Shown: positions 1 to 9,133, counted from the first letter of the stretch. The stretch is DNA of 64,000 bases from Sphaerospermopsis sp. SIO1G1 (GCA_010672785.1 JAAHFX010000003.1:1-64000); one strand, 5' to 3'. Program-made: numbers and translations. The notes: generated by a model not told the origin, from the letters alone.

Positions 1-19
1 GATACATTTTGATGCGCTT

Positions 20-70
20 GATGCACGGGTTTTCAACTATTTTACCCTAAATCCTTGCACTTTTAAGATT
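20..70 (+). repeat. Partial copy of two-hairpin dispersed repeat (family R2)
   Basis: The stretch starts ATGCACGGGTTTTCAA and later reads CTTGCACTTTT. It resembles the left half of the R2 copies near 2.5, 51.2 and 63.0 kb but lacks the right-hand GAGAGA/TCTCTC hairpin. I see no gene in positions 1-252; the rest of that stretch is AT-rich and featureless. Confidence 0.4.
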
Positions 71-252
71 TTAAATTGCCCAAAACCATTTACATGTCAT
101 GTTTTCACATTTATTCAGCAAACCCTAACTACAATCAGTTACCTAATTCCAATAATGTTTACAGAAACCAAACTCAGATTCCTGTTTCTGTGAACCGAGA
201 TCAGAGGTAATATCATATGGAATACAGTGGTAACTGATAGCTGATGAATTTT

Positions 253-489
253 TTAACTTTCTAAATCTGTTTCTGAATCATCATCATCACCATCATAGGC
301 CAGATCATCAAGATCAATAATTTCTGAAATTTCTTCTACTTGATCATTCAGATGACCAGATTCTAACGTTTCTCTCGCTATTAATCTGCCAGTAGAATTG
401 AGCCATTCTAAAAGTACAAATTCATTACTTGTACGAATTACCGTAGCTCTTTGGTTGCGAGGCTGTTCGTGCAATGGTCCATCAAGCAT
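253..489 (-). CDS. DUF3134-family small acidic protein
   Basis: A 78-residue soluble protein of unknown function. The core HEQPRNQRATVI and WLNSTGRLIARE, followed by a very acidic tail (DDLAYDGDDDDSETD), matches what I recall of the cyanobacteria-specific DUF3134 family. That family is short, has no known catalytic residues and is usually a single gene. There is no signal peptide or membrane segment. It stands alone, about 150 bases downstream of the EVE gene on the same strand. The first ATG is the natural start because the family motif begins a few residues later. Family assignment is from memory of the motif; function is unknown. Confidence 0.72.
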   Translation of the reverse strand: MLDGPLHEQPRNQRATVIRTSNEFVLLEWLNSTGRLIARETLESGHLNDQVEEISEIIDLDDLAYDGDDDDSETDLES

Positions 490-636
490 AAAATATATTT
501 TGCCTAAAACCTTTGTATGGATGGAAATCTAATCTGTTGTCAGGTAATTTAATATTTTAGTTTTTCCTCAAAGTTGTAAATTCAAAAGCCTGACAAATCA
601 ATCTTCCTTCCAATTATAAGCTATTCTTGATGAAAA

Positions 637-1092
637 TTAATTTTTCATGTTGAGGATGTTTTTTGCTACCGATTCTATCACAGGTATTACTGATAAACGA
701 TTACCTTTTTTTACTAATAAAAATTCATCACTACTAAATTTTTCTTTAAGTGTAGATAATAAAATTGGACAATTAAATGCCTCTATAAATTCTACTTTTA
801 CTGTTTGCCATCTGGGTGATTCTAAGGTTGATTTGGGGTCAAAATATTCACTGTCAGGATCAAATTGTGTGGGATCAGGAATATTCGCTTCTATAATTTT
901 CATTAAACCAAAAACACCAGGAGGTTTAGCATTAGAATGATAAAAAAATGCTAGGTCACCTACTTGCATTTGTTTTAAAAAATTACGAGCTTGATAATTC
1001 CTCACTCCATCCCAAATGGTTTGTTGTTGCTGTTGTAAATTATGAATACTGTATACAGATGGTTCTGATTTCATTAACCAATAATTAACCAT
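637..1092 (-). CDS. EVE domain-containing protein
   Basis: A 151-residue protein made of a single EVE domain, a PUA-like fold thought to bind modified bases in nucleic acids. Recognisable parts are the start NYWLMKSEPSVYSI, then WDGVRNYQARNF, the MQVGDLAFFYHSN segment and the basic FLLVKKGNRLSVIPV near the end. These are hallmarks of the bacterial relatives of human THYN1. Length is normal for the family. No modification or restriction gene is adjacent; the type II pair is at 27.2-29.0 kb. A biological role is not assigned. Confidence 0.88.
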   Translation of the reverse strand: MVNYWLMKSEPSVYSIHNLQQQQQTIWDGVRNYQARNFLKQMQVGDLAFFYHSNAKPPGVFGLMKIIEANIPDPTQFDPDSEYFDPKSTLESPRWQTVKVEFIEAFNCPILLSTLKEKFSSDEFLLVKKGNRLSVIPVIESVAKNILNMKN

Positions 1093-1294
1093 GATTATCT
1101 CATAAGTAGTCGTACAAAATAAATTTTAAACCACTGTTGTTGACAATAGACTTGTGCTACTACTATATTAATAATACTTTTCTAACTATTTCTTGATTCA
1201 ATTTGTTTGTTGACTAAATTTATATCTATTCTTTGGAAATGTAACATCATTGGTGGGTCAAATGGTAAGGAAAACAGGTTAATATTAAAATTAT

Positions 1295-2071
1295 CTACCA
1301 ATTAGGATGTATTGACCCTAGATGGTCAAATTTTTGAATCACCTTTTCATGACTTAATGATATAAACTCTTCCATTGAAGGCTTTAAAAGACTGATTAAA
1401 TTTGACATAGCAAGCTCACCTTTTTCAGCACTAGCTTGTTCAGGGTAGCCAATTACCCCTGACTCTGAATAATAGTGCATTCCATGTAAATGGAAAAAAT
1501 AGCGACTGGTAGCTTCATGATCTTGGCTCAATTCTTTTTTTACCAAATCTGGATAATCAGCTAAAAGTACAGATGTTTCATACTCTCCAGCGTGCATATC
1601 CATTTTTTGTGAGTGTTGAATACCAGCCGCCTCGATGGCTTGATCCAGAAGTCTAGGTATTGGCATTAAGAGTATTTTGTTTTTATCAATATTTTCGATC
1701 TGGGCAAAATGTTTGAGGATATAATTGCCTCCATGAGCATTAACGATACAAATTTTTCTCAACCCGTGAAACTCCAATGCCTCAGTCAAATCTTTTATAA
1801 TGGCATATAATGTGGATGGTGAAATCCATACAGATGGAAAAAAACCGCTATGCTCATGAGAACAAGAGACTGTAATTGGACTAATCATAAAGCAGTTATA
1901 CGATTGGACTAAACGTCTGGCAATTGAGCAAGCAATTAGAGTGTCAGTTTCCATAGGCAAATGCGCCCCATGCTGTTCAAAAGAACCTATAGGTAAAACA
2001 GCAAAATCTGGTCGTCTGGACTGGATATCAAAAGCTGTAGCAGACTCAAATATATTATTAATAGTAAACAT
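1295..2071 (-). CDS. Creatininase family protein (metal-dependent amidohydrolase)
   Basis: A 258-residue member of the creatininase/FAPy-deformylase family. Visible metal-site motifs are VLPIGSFEQHGAHLPMETDT near residue 25-45, NAHGGN near residue 111-116, and MDMHAGEYETS near residue 158-168, which supply the Glu, His and Asp ligands. The family hydrolyses cyclic amides or formamides (creatinine, formamidopyrimidine intermediates of riboflavin or F420 synthesis); the substrate cannot be read here. No pathway genes are adjacent. The ATG start places the first conserved motif at the usual distance. Confidence 0.85.
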   Translation of the reverse strand: MFTINNIFESATAFDIQSRRPDFAVLPIGSFEQHGAHLPMETDTLIACSIARRLVQSYNCFMISPITVSCSHEHSGFFPSVWISPSTLYAIIKDLTEALEFHGLRKICIVNAHGGNYILKHFAQIENIDKNKILLMPIPRLLDQAIEAAGIQHSQKMDMHAGEYETSVLLADYPDLVKKELSQDHEATSRYFFHLHGMHYYSESGVIGYPEQASAEKGELAMSNLISLLKPSMEEFISLSHEKVIQKFDHLGSIHPNW

Positions 2072-2188
2072 GGGAACAAATTCCTATGCTAAATACATCT
2101 CTTATCTCTTTTTACTTGTGATCAGGCTGGGTAGTTCAGATAATTAAACAAAATTTAGCTTTGTCAATAAGCTTACGGGGAGCAATAT

Positions 2189-2292
2189 ACAGCAAATTCG
2201 AGGTTAATGAGGTACAGTCTCAAAAATTAAACTTTTGCGGGATGGGCATCTTGCCCGTCGCTAGTGTACCTTACCAAGATGAAATCTGCTGT
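2189..2292. repeat. MITE-like dispersed repeat, family R1
   Basis: About 104 bp, starting ACAGCAAATTC and ending GAAATCTGCTGT, so the ends are inverted copies of each other. Inside are GAGGTAC and the mirror GTACC, around a central GGGCATCTTGCCC palindrome. Related copies lie at 21685-21789 and 44284-44493, with fragments near 2418 and 11181. No open frame inside; probably a non-autonomous element. Confidence 0.7.
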
Positions 2293-2483
2293 AAATTTTT
2301 CTCAAGCAAGCAGCGTCCTCAGCAACCTGGTTACAGCTATAATATTTGATTTTTATCAATAGACATCTCCGGAAATTAAATAGGGCTACAAGACTCTTTC
2401 AGCAAGCCCTAGTTAAATCTTGTGGGGTGGGCATCTTGCCCGCCGGATTGATACAAATTAAATACACAACAGCTTATCAAAAA

Positions 2484-2590
2484 CAAGTGCAAGACTAGAG
2501 CCACCAGAGTCTCTAAAAACTTGCACTTTTTTGATTTCGAGAGATTGAAAAATAGTTTTTCAGTTCTCTCCCTGCTCCCTGCTCCCTGCT
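2484..2590 (+). repeat. Two-hairpin dispersed repeat, family R2 (copy A)
   Basis: Left hairpin pairs GTGCAAG with CTTGCAC and is followed by a T run. The right hairpin pairs GAGAGA/TCTCTC with inner GAAAA/TTTTC. A CCTGCTCCCTGC tail follows. Other copies: 34505-34592 (minus), 51137-51232 and 62926-63018. Confidence 0.65.
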
Positions 2591-2659
2591 AGAAAGCTTC
2601 TGAGTCTCCACGACAAGACTTTTTGCTGCAAACCCTAAGTGGACTCGTTCAACCAAGAA

Positions 2660-2683
2660 TCTGCGCTCCTAAAAAAGCGCAGA
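2660..2683 (-). terminator. Perfect 8-bp hairpin downstream of leuD
   Basis: TCTGCGCT and AGCGCAGA are exact inverse complements separated by an 8-base loop, 30 bases past the leuD stop. It may end or stabilise the leuCD transcript. There is no T run after the stem on the minus strand, so a classical intrinsic terminator is not certain. Confidence 0.45.
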
Positions 2684-2712
2684 GTGTCAATCAGCAGTTC
2701 CCAAATTTGCTA

Positions 2713-3321
2713 TTAACTAGCTGCTAATTTCCCCCAACCTATGTAAGGTAGTTTGGCTGCTATGGTTTTGATTTGTTCTGCATTAGCTACCAGTAGTCCG
2801 CAAGCATCCCAAGTTCCGGCAACAAAGGCAGTTCTTGTACCTTCACTCATGACTACTGGGGCAGTAAATTCATCAATTTGTACTTGCAATTTTTCCAAAT
2901 CTATGGAAACAGTAGCTTGGGGGTTAGCCGTGACTAATTCTTGTAGTTTTTGAACAGTGATTGGTTCTGCGGTAACGCATGGTATACCCATTGCTACACA
3001 GTTACCAAAAAATATTTCTGCGAAACTTTCACCAATGACTGCTGTGATACCCCATTTGGCTAAGGCTTGGGGTGCGTGTTCTCTGGATGAACCACAGCCA
3101 AAATTACGGTTAACTATTAAGACTTTTGCGCCTTGGTATTGGGGAAAGTCAAAGGGATGTTGACCATTTAAAGCAGTTCTGTCGTCTATAAATACTGCTT
3201 CTCCTAAACCGTCAAAGGTGATGGCTTTGAGGTAGCGGGCGGGAATAATTCTGTCGGTATCTATGTCGTTACCAATTAAAGGAACAGCGCGATCGCTTAT
3301 TTGTTTGATTTTACTTACCAT
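2713..3321 (-). CDS. leuD: 3-isopropylmalate dehydratase small subunit
   Basis: LeuD pairs with LeuC to isomerise 2-isopropylmalate to 3-isopropylmalate in leucine synthesis. The aconitase swivel-domain signature is clear: [18 protein letters not shown] near residue 14-31 and [17 protein letters not shown] near residue 71-87. The length, 202 residues, is normal. leuC lies upstream on the same strand, separated by about 110 bases occupied by tandem heptamers, so the two are probably cotranscribed across the repeat. The start is the first ATG before [15 protein letters not shown]. Confidence 0.96.
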   Translation of the reverse strand: MVSKIKQISDRAVPLIGNDIDTDRIIPARYLKAITFDGLGEAVFIDDRTALNGQHPFDFPQYQGAKVLIVNRNFGCGSSREHAPQALAKWGITAVIGESFAEIFFGNCVAMGIPCVTAEPITVQKLQELVTANPQATVSIDLEKLQVQIDEFTAPVVMSEGTRTAFVAGTWDACGLLVANAEQIKTIAAKLPYIGWGKLAAS

Positions 3322-3424
3322 TGGTGATTGGTGATTGGTGATTGGTGATTGGTGACTGGTGATTGGTGAACAGTGACAACTGATAACTGCTAACTGCTAA
3401 CTGCTAACTGATAACTGACAACTG
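3322..3424. repeat. Tandem heptamers between leuC and leuD
   Basis: Two heptamer families sit side by side: GGTGATT units, then AACTGCT/AACTGAT units. Such short tandemly repeated sequences are common in heterocystous cyanobacteria. Here they fill almost the whole gap inside the leuCD operon. Confidence 0.85.
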
Positions 3425-3434
3425 TTCCCCTCAT

Positions 3435-4838
3435 CTACAACATTTCTCGGACATCGGCGACTTCACCTTTGATGGCTGCGGTAGCTACCATTGCTGGACT
3501 CATTAATAGGGTGCGGCCGGATGCTGAACCTTGTCTACCTTTGAAGTTACGGTTGGAGGAGGAGGCACTAATTTGTCTGCCTTGCAGTTTGTCGGGGTTC
3601 ATGGCTAAACACATGGAACATCCTGGTTCTCTCCACTCAAAGCCAGCGTTGGTAAATATTTGATGTAGTCCTTCGGCTTCGGCTTCTTGTTTGACTCGCT
3701 CTGAACCTGGAACTACAAAGGCTTTTACTCCTGCTGCTACTTTGCGTCCTGCCGCTATTTTGGCGGCTTCTCGGAGGTCGCTGATTCTTCCGTTGGTGCA
3801 ACTACCAATGAAGCAAACATCTATTTTTGTGCCTTGGATGGGTTGACCTGGGTATAAGTCCATGTAACGATAGGCTTCTTCGGCGATGAAGCGGTCTTCT
3901 TCTGCTAGGTCTGATGCTGCGGGGATTTTTTGATCAATTCCCATTCCTTGTCCTGGGGTGATTCCCCAAGTCACTGTAGGTGGTATGTCTTCAGCTTTAA
4001 ATACTACTACGTCGTCATATTCTGCATCGGCATTACTACGTAGAGATTCCCACCAGGCGACGGCTTGTTCCCAGTCTGCTCCTTGGGGTGCAAAGTCTCT
4101 ATTTTTGAGGTAGTCGTAGGTGGTTTGATCAGGGTTGACATATCCGCATCTAGCACCACCTTCTATGGCCATGTTACAAACGGTCATTCGTTCTTCCATG
4201 TTCATTTGTGCAAAGGTAGTGCCTGCGTATTCATAGGCGTAACCTACGCCACCTTTTACGCCCAAGGTACGGATGATGTGCAAGATTACGTCTTTGGCGT
4301 AAACTCCGGGTCTTAGCTGACCGTTTACTTCTATTTTTCTGACTTTGAGTTTTGATAATGCTAGGGTTTGGGAGGCAAGAACGTCTCTCACTTGGCTTGT
4401 GCCGATCCCAAAGGCGATCGCTCCGAATGCACCATGACTTGAGGTGTGGCTGTCTCCACAGGCGATGGTCATTCCTGGTTGGGTTAGTCCTAGTTCCGGG
4501 GCAATTACGTGAACTATGCCTTGATTTCCTGAACCGATGTTGTAAAAAGTTATGTCGTTTTCTTGACAACTCTGCTCTAATGACTGAATCATGGCTTCTG
4601 CCATGCCGTCAGCAAAAGGGCGGGCTTGATTGTCTGTCGGTACAATGTGGTCAACTGTGGCGATTGTACGTTGCGGGAATAATACTTTTAAATCCCTTTC
4701 TTTGAGCATGGCAAAGGCTTGGGGACTGGTGACTTCATGAATAAGATGGAGGCCGATAAATAGTTGTGTTAGTCCTGATGGAAGTGTACCAACGGTGTGT
4801 AAGTCCCAAACTTTGTCAAATAGAGTTCCCTTGCTCAT
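3435..4838 (-). CDS. leuC: 3-isopropylmalate dehydratase large subunit
   Basis: A 467-residue aconitase-family [4Fe-4S] enzyme subunit for leucine synthesis. The three cluster cysteines are visible in [15 protein letters not shown] (one) and in the [15 protein letters not shown] segment (two). The early motif [13 protein letters not shown] and [21 protein letters not shown] are also typical. Length is normal. The gene is divergent from the cysteine desulfurase gene across a 345-bp gap, so its promoter should lie in 4839-5183. leuD follows on the same strand. Confidence 0.97.
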   Translation of the reverse strand: MSKGTLFDKVWDLHTVGTLPSGLTQLFIGLHLIHEVTSPQAFAMLKERDLKVLFPQRTIATVDHIVPTDNQARPFADGMAEAMIQSLEQSCQENDITFYNIGSGNQGIVHVIAPELGLTQPGMTIACGDSHTSSHGAFGAIAFGIGTSQVRDVLASQTLALSKLKVRKIEVNGQLRPGVYAKDVILHIIRTLGVKGGVGYAYEYAGTTFAQMNMEERMTVCNMAIEGGARCGYVNPDQTTYDYLKNRDFAPQGADWEQAVAWWESLRSNADAEYDDVVVFKAEDIPPTVTWGITPGQGMGIDQKIPAASDLAEEDRFIAEEAYRYMDLYPGQPIQGTKIDVCFIGSCTNGRISDLREAAKIAAGRKVAAGVKAFVVPGSERVKQEAEAEGLHQIFTNAGFEWREPGCSMCLAMNPDKLQGRQISASSSNRNFKGRQGSASGRTLLMSPAMVATAAIKGEVADVREML

Positions 4839-5183
4839 ACGTCAGTTTATGTTAAAGGATTTGAATACTGTATTTTATCAGAAAATCTTACTTAGAGATA
4901 CTGAAGTTTTTGGGGCAACTATTTTAGGTGGGTGACAGCCGAGGAATTGTTAACAAATGTAAATTTTACAATGTCTATGGTTTTGATAAGAGAATCTTAA
5001 CAATAATGATTTACAATGTGTATTTATCAAAGAAGTTCTAGACAACAGAAGAGTTCGTGAGTGTAAAAACATATAAGGCTGCATCAGAACACAAAAATTT
5101 GATTATCGAATAGGTCATCAAAAAATTCATCTCAAGCACCATAAATTCAAATTCGTCAGTAAAGGAAATCTTTCTCATCTCCT
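4839..5183. other. Divergent intergenic region between leuC and cysteine desulfurase
   Basis: AT-rich, with no open frame of interest and no repeat family recognised. It must hold the promoters for both divergent genes. I could not assign -35/-10 boxes with confidence. Confidence 0.5.
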
Positions 5184-6353
5184 ATGTCTAATCGTCCTAT
5201 ATATCTTGACTGTCACTCTACAACACCTTTAGATGAAAGGGTGTTGAATGCTATGATTCCTTACTTTACAGAGAAGTTTGGCAATGCGGCTAGTGTTAGT
5301 CATGTTTATGGTTGGGAATCAGAAGCGGCTGTGAAGCAAACAAGAAGGTTGTTAGCTGCTGCTATTAACGCTCATCCAGAAGAAGTAGTTTTTACCAGTG
5401 GAGCGACAGAGGCTAATAATTTAGCGATCAAAGGTGTAGCTGAAACATATTTTTCCAAAGGTCAACATATTGTTACGGTAGCCACTGAACATAAGGCTGT
5501 TTTAGATCCTTGTGAATATTTGAAAAGCCTAGGATTTGAAATTACAATTTTGCCTGTTAATCAAGATGGATTAGTTGATTTAGAACAGTTAGAAGCATCC
5601 TTGCGTGATGATACAATCTTGGTTTCTGTGATGGCTGCCAATAATGAAATTGGTGTTTTACAACCATTAAAAGAAATTGGGAAAATGTGCCGAGAAAAGG
5701 ACATTTTATTCCATACAGATGCGGCCCAAGCTATTGGTAAGATTCCCTTAGATGTGGAAGAATTGAATATTGATTTAATGTCTTTGACTGCTCATAAAGT
5801 TTATGGGCCTAAAGGTATAGGGGCTTTGTATGTCCGCCGACGTAACCCAAAAGTGAAACTTGCACCACAACAACATGGGGGTGGACATGAACGGGGAATG
5901 CGTTCTGGAACTTTATATACACCACAAATAGTTGGCTTTGGTAAAGCGGTAGAAATTGCGATCGCTGAACAAGAAACTGAAAATCAAAGATTAACAGAAC
6001 TACGATTAAGACTTTGGGACAAGATATCTCAAGTTGAGGGAGTTTATATGAATGGACATCCCCGAACAAGATTGGCGGGTAATTTGAATATTAGTATTGA
6101 AGGTGTGGATGGTGCTGCACTTTCTCTGGGTTTACAACCAGTAGTAGCGATTTCTTCTGGTTCTGCTTGTTCTTCTCATCATGTTGCTCCATCCTATGTG
6201 TTGAAATCTTTAGGACATACAGATAAATTAGCTTATGCTTCTATTCGGTTTGGGATTGGTAGATTTAATACTGTGGCGGAAATTGATCAAGTTGCAGAAC
6301 ATTTTCTGACTACTGTGAATAGTTTAAGGAAAACTTTGGTAGCGAGTAGATAG
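5184..6353 (+). CDS. Cysteine desulfurase, IscS/NifS type
   Basis: A 389-residue PLP enzyme that takes sulfur from cysteine for Fe-S cluster and thio-cofactor assembly. Motifs in order: YLDCHSTTPLDERVL at the start, TSGATEANNLAIKG near residue 72-85, HTDAAQAIGKIPLD, the PLP lysine in LTAHKVYGPKGIGALY near residue 205, and the sulfur-accepting cysteine in SSGSACSSHHVAPS near residue 333. The long catalytic loop points to group I (IscS/NifS), not SufS. No iscU, iscR or nif gene is adjacent, so a specific symbol is not assigned. It ends about 100 bases before the CRISPR array. Confidence 0.93.
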   Translation: MSNRPIYLDCHSTTPLDERVLNAMIPYFTEKFGNAASVSHVYGWESEAAVKQTRRLLAAAINAHPEEVVFTSGATEANNLAIKGVAETYFSKGQHIVTVATEHKAVLDPCEYLKSLGFEITILPVNQDGLVDLEQLEASLRDDTILVSVMAANNEIGVLQPLKEIGKMCREKDILFHTDAAQAIGKIPLDVEELNIDLMSLTAHKVYGPKGIGALYVRRRNPKVKLAPQQHGGGHERGMRSGTLYTPQIVGFGKAVEIAIAEQETENQRLTELRLRLWDKISQVEGVYMNGHPRTRLAGNLNISIEGVDGAALSLGLQPVVAISSGSACSSHHVAPSYVLKSLGHTDKLAYASIRFGIGRFNTVAEIDQVAEHFLTTVNSLRKTLVASR

Positions 6354-6391
6354 TGTTGATCAATTTTTAATTGGGTGCATTTTACTTGCTT

Positions 6392-6424
6392 GTTAATCCC
6401 AGTAGGGGGTATTGAAATTTCAAC
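6392..6424 (-). CRISPR. Degenerate CRISPR repeat at the trailer end
   Basis: Reads GTTAATCCC, then AGTAGGGGG, and ends GAAATTTCAAC. It is a shortened, mutated relative of the array repeats, 34 bases beyond the outermost intact repeat. Decay at this end fits it being the old, leader-distal end. Confidence 0.7.
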
Positions 6425-6458
6425 CGATATATTTTTTAGCTTTTGTTAGAAATAGGTT

Positions 6459-7456
6459 GTTTCAATCCCTCATAGGGAGTAAGTAAAATTGCAACACATA
6501 ACCATTTTCTTAAATCCGTACGCTTCACATAGTTTCAATCCCTCATAGGGATTAAGTGAAATTTCAACTTCAACTGGTTAGAGACTCAAGACAAGATCCC
6601 CCGGATTCCGTTTCAATCCCTCATAGGGATTAAGTGAAATTTCAACTTCAAACATTAAAGCCCAAAATAAATTCGGATCAATTTCGCAGTTTCAATCCCT
6701 CATAGGGATTAAGTGAAATTTCAACTGGCTTTGAAAGGAAGTAATTTATAAATTTTAACGACAACAGTTTCAATCCCTCATAGGGATTAAGTGAAATTTC
6801 AACACTCCATCCTGCAAGTCTTTGATATATTTGCGGTAGTTTCAATCCCTCATAGGGATTAAGTGAAATTTCAACATAATTGTGTTTTGACTTTTGTTAT
6901 ATCATGAAATGTTTCAATCCCTCATAGGGATTAAGTGAAATTTCAACACAACTACTGGCAACAATACCCTTGGTGCGATCGCTGTTTCAATCCCTCATAG
7001 GGATTAAGTGAAATTTCAACATCTCACTATTCCCTTTTAAAGGGTGTGACTTTGTTTCAATCCCTCATAGGGATTAAGTGAAATTTCAACGTGAATTTTC
7101 ATTGCAGCAGTGAAATTAATAATGTAATTCGTTTCAATCCCTCATAGGGAGTAAGTAAAATTTCAACCTGAGAAAACAGAAACATTAAGAGTAATCGGTG
7201 CAGTTTCAATCCCTCATAGGGAGTAAGTAAAATTTCAACTTTTTAATTGAACGGATGAGAGTACATAATATTAGTTTCAATCCCTCATAGGGAGTAAGTA
7301 AAATTTCAACACGGTTTTTACCTGTAATGGGATCTGGATAGGCATTGTTTCAATCCCTCATAGGGAGTAAGTAAAATTTCAACTCACAACATTTGCCACA
7401 TCATTTATACCTCTATTAAGTTTCAATCCCTCATAGGGAGTAAGTAAAATTTCAAC
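6459..7456 (-). CRISPR. CRISPR array, 14 repeats of 37 bp and 13 spacers
   Basis: Repeats start at 6459, 6532, 6610, 6689, 6767, 6839, 6911, 6984, 7054, 7131, 7203, 7274, 7347 and 7420. All begin GTTTCAATCCC and end TTCAAC except the first, which ends TGCAAC. Read on the minus strand each ends GGGATTGAAAC, giving the usual ATTGAAAC crRNA 5' handle, so transcription is minus-strand, away from cas2. Spacers are 33-42 bases. Two repeat forms occur, differing at two internal bases: form B (GAGTAAGTAAAA) in repeats 1 and 10-14, and form A (GATTAAGTGAAA) in repeats 2-9. The oldest repeat also has one private change near its end. The seventh spacer contains a HIP1 octamer (6975-6982). Confidence 0.98.
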
Positions 7457-7683
7457 TGCGGCATCTGGAAACCCTTGGTATATTTGATTTTCAAGGTTCA
7501 GTTGCGCGAATGTCATCATCATAGTTCATTTCAGGAATCGTGTCAAGAACCAAAAACGCTGAAACCCTTGCTGTGTATAGTGCGCGGGTGGTCGTCCACA
7601 ATAAAATCCATCAAAAGCTTACATAGAGAAGATTTCAGAGATTTTTGAGGAATCGAGTTTTTTTACACCCACCCATCCGCGTA
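7457..7683 (-). promoter_or_regulatory. CRISPR leader between cas2 and the array
   Basis: A non-coding 227-bp interval between the cas2 stop and the first leader-proximal repeat. It contains the pre-crRNA promoter described separately. The repeat form next to it (form B) is the one that new repeat copies should inherit. Confidence 0.8.
7518..7546 (-). promoter_or_regulatory. Sigma70-like promoter for pre-crRNA
   Basis: On the minus strand TTGACA (7546-7541) is followed after exactly 17 bases by TATGAT (7523-7518). The -35 is perfect and the -10 has one mismatch to consensus. It points into the array, with a predicted start near 7511, about 55 bases before the first repeat. Confidence 0.75.
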
Positions 7684-7956
7684 TCAAGCAAAGAAAACAG
7701 TGTGATCTCGTGGTTGTTCACCACCAATTCTTTCTATCTTACCAAAACAGCAAGCACAGAGAAAATAGAAGCGGATACTGTCAGTCTCAGGTTTAATAAG
7801 TTTATTGAGACGCGACCTTAACTTAGCATATTGAGTATCAGTCAACTCACACTCAAAAATACTATACTGCACCCACTGACCATAAGACTTGAGGATATTG
7901 TGAATTTTCGTTCGTCTTTTATCCTCAGAAATATCATAAGAAACAACAACATTCAT
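7684..7956 (-). CDS. cas2: CRISPR-associated endonuclease Cas2
   Basis: A 90-residue Cas2, part of the Cas1-Cas2 complex that inserts new spacers. The N-terminal strand MNVVVSYDISEDKRRTKIHN carries the conserved Asp after VVSY, and YGQWVQYSIFECELT follows. The Cys-containing RFYFLCACCFGKIERIGG region is typical of cyanobacterial Cas2. It is the last gene of the minus-strand cas cluster, immediately before the leader. A short run of TAGTCAT heptamers fills the gap to cas1. Confidence 0.96.
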   Translation of the reverse strand: MNVVVSYDISEDKRRTKIHNILKSYGQWVQYSIFECELTDTQYAKLRSRLNKLIKPETDSIRFYFLCACCFGKIERIGGEQPRDHTVFFA

Positions 7957-8033
7957 AAATTAGTCATTAGTCATTAGTCATTAGTGATTCGTAAACTTCT
8001 TACTGTCACCTGTCACCTGTCACCTAATTACTG

Positions 8034-9035
8034 TTACCGAATAAACAAAGGAGGATACTTATCAGTAGTTGCCATTAAATACTTAGCTAATAACCTTGCT
8101 TGTAATTCAAAAGACTCTCGATAAGTGCATTTTTTACCCATGACTGGATGTTTAAAATCTCGTTGTTTTTTCTGTTCATAATTAGTTAGAAAAATCTTCC
8201 TACCTTCAGAAGTCAGAGAAACCGCATTACTCAAAGGTTCAGTTATAAAATCTTCTGGTTTTAAAAGTTGTTTATTCAACAAAGTTAAAACCATAGCATC
8301 AACCACCAAAGGTCTAAATTCCTCCATTAAATCCAAAGCTAAGGAAGGACGATTATAACGATCAAAATGTAAATATCCCAAATAAGGATCAAACCCGACA
8401 ATATTTACAGCAGCTTGGATATCATGACGCAATAAAGAATAACCAAAACTCAATAAAGAATTTACTGGATCAGTAGGTGGACGACGCACCCGCTTAGTAA
8501 ATTCAAATTGAGAATTGCGAATTAGCTGATTAAAACAACCAAAATAAACTGCACTACCAGCACCTTCTAAACCCCTTAAAGAATTAATACTTTCCGTTTT
8601 ATCAATTGTTGCAATAACATTTTCCAAACGAGTAACATCCGTAGACAAATCAACATTATATTTTCGTTGATGTCGTGTTAACATCTGCCGATAATTTTTT
8701 AACTTACCCCTCACAAAACCCTGCACAACATGAATAGCTTGGGGAGTTTCACCAGCAGCTTGCCATTGAGCTTTCCTCACAAAAATATTACCAGACATTT
8801 CCGGTTGTAACTGTCCTAAATAATGACCTCTTTCATCAATAAAAGAGAGAGGAATATGACGAGTCATCAACTCAGAAACTACAGCAGGAGAAACAGTAGA
8901 ACGACCCAAAACCACCACACCATCTAACTTAATAAATGGTATATCTACAATAGCTTTCTTTTCAAACTTAACATTAATTCTTTCATCAACTTTACCAATA
9001 AAAGAATCAGCTTGAGAAACGTAAAGAGTACCCAT
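8034..9035 (-). CDS. cas1: CRISPR-associated endonuclease/integrase Cas1
   Basis: A 333-residue Cas1, the integrase for spacer acquisition. Metal-binding residues can be placed at Glu157 (LRGLEGAGSAVYF), His223 (DPYLGYLHFDRY) and the acidic cluster at 238-239 (LDLMEEFRPLVVDAMVL). The N-terminal start MGTLYVSQADSFIGKVDERI is typical of Cas1 from type I-D/III cyanobacterial loci. Length is normal with no break, so adaptation could still work. It is followed by cas2 and preceded by cas4, with a palindromic MITE (9062-9127) in the gap to cas4. Confidence 0.97.
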   Translation of the reverse strand: MGTLYVSQADSFIGKVDERINVKFEKKAIVDIPFIKLDGVVVLGRSTVSPAVVSELMTRHIPLSFIDERGHYLGQLQPEMSGNIFVRKAQWQAAGETPQAIHVVQGFVRGKLKNYRQMLTRHQRKYNVDLSTDVTRLENVIATIDKTESINSLRGLEGAGSAVYFGCFNQLIRNSQFEFTKRVRRPPTDPVNSLLSFGYSLLRHDIQAAVNIVGFDPYLGYLHFDRYNRPSLALDLMEEFRPLVVDAMVLTLLNKQLLKPEDFITEPLSNAVSLTSEGRKIFLTNYEQKKQRDFKHPVMGKKCTYRESFELQARLLAKYLMATTDKYPPLFIR

Positions 9036-9061
9036 GATAAAATCCTCATTTTAGGTAAATA

Positions 9062-9127
9062 AGATCCCCGACTTCTTGTTTAAATCTTGTTGATAAATAA
9101 TAAATTCATGTTAGAAGTCGGGGATCT
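9062..9127. repeat. Palindromic MITE-like element, family R3, between cas4 and cas1
   Basis: Perfect 15-bp terminal inverted repeats: AGATCCCCGACTTCT at the left and AGAAGTCGGGGATCT at the right, 66 bp overall. A second full copy lies at 16736-16801. It nearly fills the cas4-cas1 gap, so it would be transcribed inside the operon. Confidence 0.85.
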
Positions 9128-9133
9128 GGGTGT

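Larger units (their letters stand above)
2072..2712. other. Gene-free interval filled with dispersed repeats
   Basis: No credible coding sequence. It holds a full R1 element (2189-2292), a partial R1 core (about 2418-2450), an R2 element (2484-2590) and a perfect 8-bp hairpin before leuD's end (2660-2683). The short open frame here is simply the translation of the R1 element. Confidence 0.75.

Noticed and set aside
2161..2349. 62-residue plus-strand open frame
   Set aside because: It is the translation of repeat element R1, whose other copies do not keep this frame.
4231..4705. Open frames of 112 and 117 residues on both strands inside leuC
   Set aside because: They are shadow frames of the conserved leuC gene; no family motif and unlikely composition.
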